Positions 58,684-64,000 of a stretch of 64,000 nt of DNA are shown piece by piece. Positions within the stretch are counted from its first letter, which is position 1. Every line of letters begins with the position of its first letter. The DNA is from Alicyclobacillus sp. ALC3 (GTDB taxonomy: Bacteria > Bacillota > Bacilli > Alicyclobacillales > Alicyclobacillaceae), in assembly GCF_028751195.1 (NCBI RefSeq), contig NZ_CP066784.1, positions 3,348,001-3,412,000 on the forward strand. Reading direction: 5' to 3'. The position numbers and the translations under genes are program-made. The notes beneath the pieces were generated by a model. The model was not told the DNA's origin and made no database searches. It saw only the letters and a program-made list of their open reading frames with translations.

Positions 58684-60363
58684 TCACCACGCAGCGACTG
58701 ACCCGTCCGTTCTGGGCTCGGTAGCGCCTGCCAGAACGCCGGTCGAAGGGTCTCGCCAGATGACCTCGCCGCGCCCAAATGCGCCGCTGTCGCGAGCGAT
58801 TTGCACATCGTGTCCGCGACGCGCAAGGGCTGCTGCAATGTGTTGCGGGACAGTCGCTTCGAGTTCTACACTACGCCCGCTTAGCCACTGCCAGCGCGGC
58901 GCATCGAGTGCTGCCTGTGGATTGAGGTGGAAGTCGACCGTGTTCATGACCACTTGGATGTGGCCCTGCGGCTGCATGAACCCTCCCATCACACCAAACG
59001 GGCCGACGGGCATATTGCCGCGTGTCAGGAACCCTGGAATGATGGTGTGGTAGGGGCGCTTACCCGGTTCAAGCGCGTTCGGGTGGTTCGGGTCGAGTGA
59101 AAAACCGCAACCGCGGTTCTGCAGCGCGATGCCGGTGCCCGGCACGACAAGTCCGGAACCAAAGCCCATGTAGTTGCTCTGGATAAAGGAAACGAGGTTG
59201 CCGTCCGCGTCGGCGGCAGTCAGGTAAACTGTGCCGCCAGAGGGAAGTTGCCCGGGGGCTGGCTGTAGCGCATCTGTGCCGATGAGGCTCCGACGCGTCT
59301 CGGCGTACGTCTCAGACAACAGTTGGTCGAGTGGCACGTCCGCGCGCTTGGGGTCCGCAATGTAGGCGTGCCCGTCTGCAAATGCGAGTTTCAGCGCTTC
59401 AATCGTTTTGTGGTATGTCTCCGTCGTCTCGCGTTCGGTGAAGTCAAAACCACGCAAAATCTGCAAAGCGAGCAAGGCAACAAGGCCTTGACCGTTTGGC
59501 GGGATCTCCCAGACGTCGAAGCCGCGGTAGTGGACGTGAATTGGATCGACGAACTCGGCGTGAAAACTTGCGAGGTCCGACTTGCGAAGCAGTCCGCCTG
59601 TCCGGCGAGAGAAGCGGTCAATCGCGTCCGCCAAGTCTCCTTCGTAAAAGTCGCGAGCATTCGAGTCGGCGATGGCCCGCAGGGTGTGTGCGTGTCCTGG
59701 CGAGCGCCAGACTTCGCCGGCGGTTGGCGCGCGACCGTCGGGAGCAAAGGTGTCAAACCAAGGTTCAAACTCGCTCCCGCTCGCCGTGCAGCGGTAGGCT
59801 TGACAGGCAAATGCCCAATACTTGCCGAGTATTGGCGAGATTGGGAAGCCAGACTCCGCGTAGTCAATCGCAGGCGCGAGCACTTCTTTCAGTGGGAGTC
59901 GGCCGAAACGCGCCGAGAGAGCGGCCCAACCGGCGGGAATGCCCGGGACTGTCACCGGGATCCAGCCGCGTGTCGGTATCTCTGTGAAGTCGCGACCTTC
60001 GAGCACAGCGCGCGACAACAGGGCGGGCGCGGGCCCGCTCGAATTCATGCCGTACAGACGCCCTTTGGACGCACCGCCTAGTTTCGCGCCGCCGTGCGGG
60101 TCTTTCGCCGACGCTGGGTCGGCGACGTACACAATCGCAAAGTTGTCACCGCCGATTCCGTTAGACGTCGGCTCCACCACTGTTAGCGCTGCGGCAGTCG
60201 CAATTGCAGCGTCCACAGCGTTGCCACCGCGTTTCAAAATGTCGAGCCCCGCCTGAGCGGCGAGGGGTTGGCTTGTCGCAACCATGCCGCGATTGGCGAA
60301 AACGGTCGACCGTCGGGAGGGATACGGCTCATACAATGTGTCGAACGACAGTCCGGAAAACAT
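58684..60363 (-). CDS. Gamma-glutamyltransferase family protein
   Basis: A 559-residue Ntn-hydrolase. The large-subunit part has VATSQPLAAQAGLDILKRGG and EPTSNGIGGDNF. The processing site with the N-terminal Thr of the small subunit is GGTVYLTAAD (near residue 375). Later GSGLVVPGTGIALQNRG and a GFMQPQGHIQV segment follow. No signal peptide is evident, so it resembles the cytoplasmic YwrD/acylase-like branch that cleaves gamma-glutamyl or related amides. Confidence 0.88.
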   Translation of the reverse strand: MFSGLSFDTLYEPYPSRRSTVFANRGMVATSQPLAAQAGLDILKRGGNAVDAAIATAAALTVVEPTSNGIGGDNFAIVYVADPASAKDPHGGAKLGGASKGRLYGMNSSGPAPALLSRAVLEGRDFTEIPTRGWIPVTVPGIPAGWAALSARFGRLPLKEVLAPAIDYAESGFPISPILGKYWAFACQAYRCTASGSEFEPWFDTFAPDGRAPTAGEVWRSPGHAHTLRAIADSNARDFYEGDLADAIDRFSRRTGGLLRKSDLASFHAEFVDPIHVHYRGFDVWEIPPNGQGLVALLALQILRGFDFTERETTETYHKTIEALKLAFADGHAYIADPKRADVPLDQLLSETYAETRRSLIGTDALQPAPGQLPSGGTVYLTAADADGNLVSFIQSNYMGFGSGLVVPGTGIALQNRGCGFSLDPNHPNALEPGKRPYHTIIPGFLTRGNMPVGPFGVMGGFMQPQGHIQVVMNTVDFHLNPQAALDAPRWQWLSGRSVELEATVPQHIAAALARRGHDVQIARDSGAFGRGEVIWRDPSTGVLAGATEPRTDGSVAAW

Positions 60364-60542
60364 GAAAAAACTCCTTTTTTGCGCACAACGTAGTCATTGT
60401 CAATCTACCGCTTGACGCCGTACCTTGCAAGACGCAGTGGGGAGTGGGGACAGAGAATCAACGCTCTGTCGGAAGCCTTGTGGTATGATTCAGAACATAG
60501 TAACGATACGTTAGATTTCACAAGCGACGGGAGGAAATCACC

Positions 60543-61715
60543 ATGTATGAAGCGGTCATCATTGACGCGGTGCGAACCCCTGTTGGCAGACGCAAAGGCG
60601 CACTGAAGAACACTCACCCAGTCGACTTACTGGGCCACCTGTTGCGAACTGTCGTCGAGCGAAACGGCATCGACCCGGTGCTGGTGGACGACGTGATTGT
60701 CGGTTGTGTCGACCAAATAGGCGACCAGGCGGCGAACATTGGTCGCAACGCATGGCTGTCTGCAGGGCTGCCTGAGTCGGTTCCGGCAACGACTCTAGAT
60801 CGGCAGTGTGGGTCAAGTCTACAAGCAGTCCATTTTGCGGCGCAAGGTGTCATGGCTGGCGCGTATGACCTGGTCATCGCCGGTGGCGTGGAGTCGATGA
60901 CGCGAGTGCCGATGCTGAGCACAATTGCCGCCTACGGAACACCGCTCACGGAAGGCATCAAGGAGCGCTACAAGCTTACTGCACCGTGGTTTGACCAAGC
61001 GGTTGGAGCAGAGATGATCGCGAAGGAGTGGGGATTCTCCCGCGCCCAGCTCGACACTTTCAGCTACGAGAGCCACCAGCGTGCAGCCACAGCTCGGGCA
61101 AACGGCGCATTTGATCGCGAGATTGTCCCTGTCGATGTTCGGACAGACACTGGCGAAACTGTCCGATTCAGCGCAGATGAAGGCATCCGGCCCGACACGT
61201 CAGTCGCGAAGATGGGTACCCTAGCGCCGGCTTTCCCACAACTTGAGCTCATCACAGCGGGCAACGCCAGCCAGATTTCGGACGGAGCGAGTGCCTGTCT
61301 CATCGCTTCGCGGGAAACGGCAAATCGGCTTGGGCTGAAGCCTCGCGCCCGTTTTGTCTCGTTCTCCGTGGTCGGCGTCGATCCCGTCACGATGCTCAAA
61401 GGTCCCATTCCCGCCACGCAGAAGGTTCTGCAACGCGCTGGTCTAGGGGTGTCTGACATCGATTTGTTCGAAGTCAACGAAGCCTTCGCGTCGGTTGTAC
61501 TGGCCTGGCAGCACGAGACACAGGCGCCATGGGACCGTGTCAACGTCCACGGCGGCGCAGTCGCTCTCGGCCACCCCCTTGGCGCAACAGGCACACGCAT
61601 CATGGCGACACTTCTCAACGCGCTCGAACTACACGGCAAACGCTACGGACTGGTGGCGATTTGTGAAGGTGGCGGGATGGCCAACGCGACCATCATCGAA
61701 CGACTGGACGGTTGA
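60543..61715 (+). CDS. Acetyl-CoA acetyltransferase (thiolase)
   Basis: A 390-residue thiolase. The nucleophilic Cys is in DRQCGSSLQAV (near 89). The catalytic His is in GGAVALGHPLGATG, and the second Cys is in AICEGGGMAN. It condenses or splits acyl-CoA in beta-oxidation or acetoacetyl-CoA metabolism. GGGAGGAAATCACC precedes the ATG. An SDR of the 3-hydroxyacyl-CoA dehydrogenase type lies downstream. Confidence 0.93.
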   Translation: MYEAVIIDAVRTPVGRRKGALKNTHPVDLLGHLLRTVVERNGIDPVLVDDVIVGCVDQIGDQAANIGRNAWLSAGLPESVPATTLDRQCGSSLQAVHFAAQGVMAGAYDLVIAGGVESMTRVPMLSTIAAYGTPLTEGIKERYKLTAPWFDQAVGAEMIAKEWGFSRAQLDTFSYESHQRAATARANGAFDREIVPVDVRTDTGETVRFSADEGIRPDTSVAKMGTLAPAFPQLELITAGNASQISDGASACLIASRETANRLGLKPRARFVSFSVVGVDPVTMLKGPIPATQKVLQRAGLGVSDIDLFEVNEAFASVVLAWQHETQAPWDRVNVHGGAVALGHPLGATGTRIMATLLNALELHGKRYGLVAICEGGGMANATIIERLDG

Positions 61716-61729
61716 GTGGATGAGAGGCA

Positions 61730-61836
61730 GAGAGGTTTCCCGGCAAGAGAGACCTCTCAAGATTGGAATCGGCGCCGCCGCCCGTGACCGGACGGATGAG
61801 TGACAGAGAGGTCTCCTCGCAAGAGAGACCTCTCAC
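61730..61836 (+). terminator. Duplicated terminator-like hairpin after the thiolase gene
   Basis: GAGAGGTTTC/GAGACCTCTC (61730-61758) and GAGAGGTCTC/GAGACCTCTC (61806-61834) are two copies of one hairpin with near-identical flanks, about 76 bp apart. The second stem is perfect (10 bp). No T-run follows. Confidence 0.65.
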
Positions 61837-61841
61837 TGAAA

Positions 61842-61905
61842 TACTACTCACGATTACTACTCACGATGACTAGTCAAGATGACTACTCACGATTACTACT
61901 CACGG
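61842..61905 (+). repeat. Imperfect short tandem repeat
   Basis: Five variants of a 12-14-base element like gattactactcac lie between the thiolase hairpins and the SDR gene. Confidence 0.7.
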
Positions 61906-61928
61906 AATGACTCTGAGGAGGCTGACGC

Positions 61929-62690
61929 ATGCAGATTGCAGGCAAAACGTTTCTGGTCACAGGTGGGGCATCTGGGCTCGGCGGCGCAACGGCGACTGTC
62001 TTACGCGAGGCCGGGGCAAACGTCGTGATCCTCGATTTGAACGCGAGCATCGGCAAAAAGCACGCTGAGGACATTGGGGCTCTGTTTGCGCAGACAGATG
62101 TAACTAGTGAGGACAGTGTCAAGCAGGCCGTGCAGGTGGCCGTCGACACGTATGGAGAGGTCAACGGCGTGGTGAACTGCGCCGGCATGGGCTTCGCGAG
62201 CCGCGTGGTCGGTCGCCACGGGCTCCACCCGCTCGAGTTTTTCAGCAAGGTGATTCAGGTCAACACAGTGGGGACGTTTAACGTGATCCGGCTAGCGGCG
62301 GATGTAATCAAGAACGCTGAGCCGAACTCGGATGGCGAGCGTGGCGTCATCATCAACACCGCTTCGGTTGCGGCGTTCGAAGGGCAGATTGGCCAGGCGG
62401 CGTACTCAGCGTCGAAAGGTGCGGTCGTCAGTATGACACTGCCGATCGCGCGCGAGTTTGCCGCGTTTGGCATCCGCGTGTGCAGCATTGCGCCAGGCAC
62501 CTTTGACACGCCGATGCTTGGTATGCTGCCGCAGGAGGCGCGCGACTCACTCGGCAAGCAGGTGCCGTTCCCATCGCGCCTCGGCGATCCGAAGGAGTAC
62601 GGCATGCTCGCGAAGCACATCATCGAAAACCCAATGCTCAACGGTGAAGTCATCCGGTTGGACGGCGCGATCCGCATGCAGCCGAAGTAA
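61929..62690 (+). CDS. Short-chain dehydrogenase, 3-hydroxyacyl-CoA dehydrogenase type 2-like
   Basis: A 253-residue SDR. The NAD motif is [13 protein letters not shown], with Asp in VILDLNAS favouring NAD. NNAG is represented by VNCAGMG, the catalytic triad by Ser in [10 protein letters not shown] and Tyr/Lys in [10 protein letters not shown]. Long insert and C-terminus match the HSD17B10-like 3-hydroxyacyl-CoA dehydrogenases. Together with the thiolase it could finish acyl-CoA breakdown. Confidence 0.9.
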   Translation: MQIAGKTFLVTGGASGLGGATATVLREAGANVVILDLNASIGKKHAEDIGALFAQTDVTSEDSVKQAVQVAVDTYGEVNGVVNCAGMGFASRVVGRHGLHPLEFFSKVIQVNTVGTFNVIRLAADVIKNAEPNSDGERGVIINTASVAAFEGQIGQAAYSASKGAVVSMTLPIAREFAAFGIRVCSIAPGTFDTPMLGMLPQEARDSLGKQVPFPSRLGDPKEYGMLAKHIIENPMLNGEVIRLDGAIRMQPK

Positions 62691-62851
62691 GTCGAGGACG
62701 CCAGCGCAATCGCACTAGATACAGACGCCTGGGGACAGTGAAGGCTGGGACAGTGAGATATTCCAAATGTTCCCGGTGTTTTTCCGAAAATCGACACGAA
62801 CCTGACGGGACGCCGTGGCCTAGCCGTGGTAAAATGGCGCTTAGGCAGGTG

Positions 62852-63382
62852 ATGGAAGTGTCTAATCACGTAGCGCAGATCGCCAGCACGGTCATCACTG
62901 TCGTATTTGCCCTGACGGTGATTTTCGTGCGGACACGCGGTACAAACAAGCCGGTGAACGCGAAGAAAATTATCATGCCACCGCTTGGCATGAGCACCGG
63001 ATTCCTGATGTTTGTCGCTCCTCAGACGCACGACAAGTGGCTGTACGCCTTGGGCGCTTTCGTTGTCGGTGTGATTCTGTCGTATCCGTTGGTTTTGACT
63101 TCAAACATGCACATCCGCGACGGCCAAGTCTTCTTGAAGCGCTCGAAAGGCTTTGTGGTGATTTTACTCGTCCTCTTGGTACTTCGCGTCGCTCTTCACC
63201 AGTACGTCGAGCAGTACGTGACGATAGTCCAAACGGGTTCGCTGTTCTTTATTCTCGCGTTCGGCATGATCCTGCCGTGGCGCCTCGCAATGCTTAAGCA
63301 ATTTCGCAAGCTGTCTCAGGAGCTCGACGACGCAGCAGTCGCAGAAGATGGCCAGACGGCGGGCGCACTGTCCTCGGTATGA
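62852..63382 (+). CDS. CcdC-family membrane protein
   Basis: A 176-residue protein with about four hydrophobic helices. It carries the family-like [17 protein letters not shown], a [18 protein letters not shown] loop and the closing [10 protein letters not shown]. CcdC proteins of Bacillus have no firm function (named from the cytochrome c maturation region). ATG 62852 or GTG 62858 could start it; TAAAAT at about 62830 looks like a -10 box. Confidence 0.8.
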   Translation: MEVSNHVAQIASTVITVVFALTVIFVRTRGTNKPVNAKKIIMPPLGMSTGFLMFVAPQTHDKWLYALGAFVVGVILSYPLVLTSNMHIRDGQVFLKRSKGFVVILLVLLVLRVALHQYVEQYVTIVQTGSLFFILAFGMILPWRLAMLKQFRKLSQELDDAAVAEDGQTAGALSSV

Positions 63383-63435
63383 TGCAGGCGCCCTGAGGCG
63401 GCTGTGCCGGCAACGCAACCGCGGCACCGGCAGGT

Positions 63436-64000
63436 CGTGTCAACGGCTGGCCGAATAGCCGTGTATAACCGCTTATACGGCTGAATTCCGGGATCACGAG
63501 GCTGTATAGACGGCCCGGGACAGCTTATGTGCTGCTGGAGCGCCGTGATCCGGCTGCAAAAGCACCTACAGGCTGTTCTGGACCGCCTATTCGTGGTCGC
63601 ACGCCTGGATTTTGGGCGGATAAGCCGCTGTGCGCCGTTATTCCAAGCGGGATCCCGCTGTGCGGCCTTGTCCTATGTGGGATCCCGCCATGCGCTGTTA
63701 TCCCACCCGCAGTCCCGCCATGTGCCGCTACACCACACTCACTCAATCCCACCGTCGGCCGTTAGTGTCAGTCGTGTCAGCGGCGTCAGGCGTGTCAACG
63801 GCTGGCCGAATAGCCGCGTATAACCGCTTATACGGCTGATTTCCGGGATCACGAGGCTGTATAGACGGCCCGGGACAGCTTATGTGCTGCTGGAGCGCCG
63901 TGATCGGGCTGCAAAAGCACCTACAGGCTGTTCTGGACCGTCTATTCGTGGTCGCACCCCTGGATTTTGGGCGGATAAGCCGCTGTGCGCCGTTATTCCA
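63436..64000. repeat. Palindrome-rich direct repeat, two copies offset by 355 bp, reaching the window edge
   Basis: 63436-63645 recurs at 63791-64000 with few changes. Each copy begins cgtgtcaacggctgg, then holds the hairpin GTATAA-ccgc-TTATAC and ends at cgttattcca. Between copies, about 63625-63750, lie roughly four diverged ~30-bp units of the kind gcgggatcccgc...tgttat. No gene is seen from 63383 on. Confidence 0.85.

Overview
The window looks like a chromosomal segment of a moderately GC-rich, aerobic, Bacillus-like Firmicute. An Alicyclobacillaceae-type genome is my best guess, made without any database search. Reasons: strong AGGAGG-type ribosome binding sites with many GTG/TTG starts, a ClpE ATPase behind CtsR-type operators, a DesK/DesR-like two-component/ABC operon in the gene order of yvfRSTU, a near-match to a GlnR/TnrA box in front of an ammonium transporter, and a CcdC-family membrane protein. 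No transposase, integrase, rRNA, tRNA or CRISPR array was seen.

Layout. 1-3545: end of a meta-cleavage catabolic operon (4-oxalocrotonate decarboxylase, a 4-oxalocrotonate tautomerase with an odd tail, an ACMSD-type decarboxylase) and two IclR regulators. 3534-4240: an 11-bp repeat and then a 42-bp tandem array of hairpins. 4432-8392: a gentisate-type operon (aryl-CoA ligase, gentisate dioxygenase, fumarylpyruvate hydrolase, DinB-fold protein). 8509-10886: a large palindrome, a GntR/FCD regulator and an MFS transporter. 10887-11845: a 12-bp repeat and a second, 41-bp hairpin array. 12045-16434: purU, a second FAH-family gene with a DHDPS-like lyase, thymidine kinase and a proline-iminopeptidase-like hydrolase. 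About 16450-19600: an AT-richer stretch with small membrane proteins and a family-2 glycosyltransferase. 19685-25528: carbonic anhydrase, the two-component/ABC operon, a GNAT pseudogene and an aldo/keto reductase. 25733-29637: tungstate/molybdate uptake system with its XRE-PBP regulator. 30421-40800: amino-acid permease, beta-hydroxyacid dehydrogenase, an orphan CobB-like amidotransferase, two thioredoxin-fold proteins, a Pat-like acetyltransferase followed by a sirtuin, a lipid kinase and a diguanylate cyclase. 41553-48667: a molybdenum-hydroxylase (Cox/xanthine dehydrogenase-type) cluster with its maturation genes. 48668-49600: repeats. 49600-63382: Amt, MBL hydrolase, SulP, clpE, malic enzyme, an unknown coiled-coil protein, gamma-glutamyltransferase, thiolase, SDR and CcdC. 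63383-64000: palindrome-rich repeats running off the end.

How the genes fit together: much of the left third serves aromatic-acid catabolism. The ring-cleavage products are funnelled to pyruvate, fumarate and acetyl-CoA, with local IclR and GntR regulators and an MFS importer. The Mo/W transporter could supply cofactor metal to the CoxMSL-type hydroxylase 15 kb away (inference).

The most unusual signal is repetitive DNA rather than a protein. There are two unrelated tandem hairpin arrays with 41- and 42-bp periods; their stem variation stays compatible with pairing in plus-strand RNA. In addition, short tandem repeats of 11-15 bp begin at or just after the stop codons of at least five genes.
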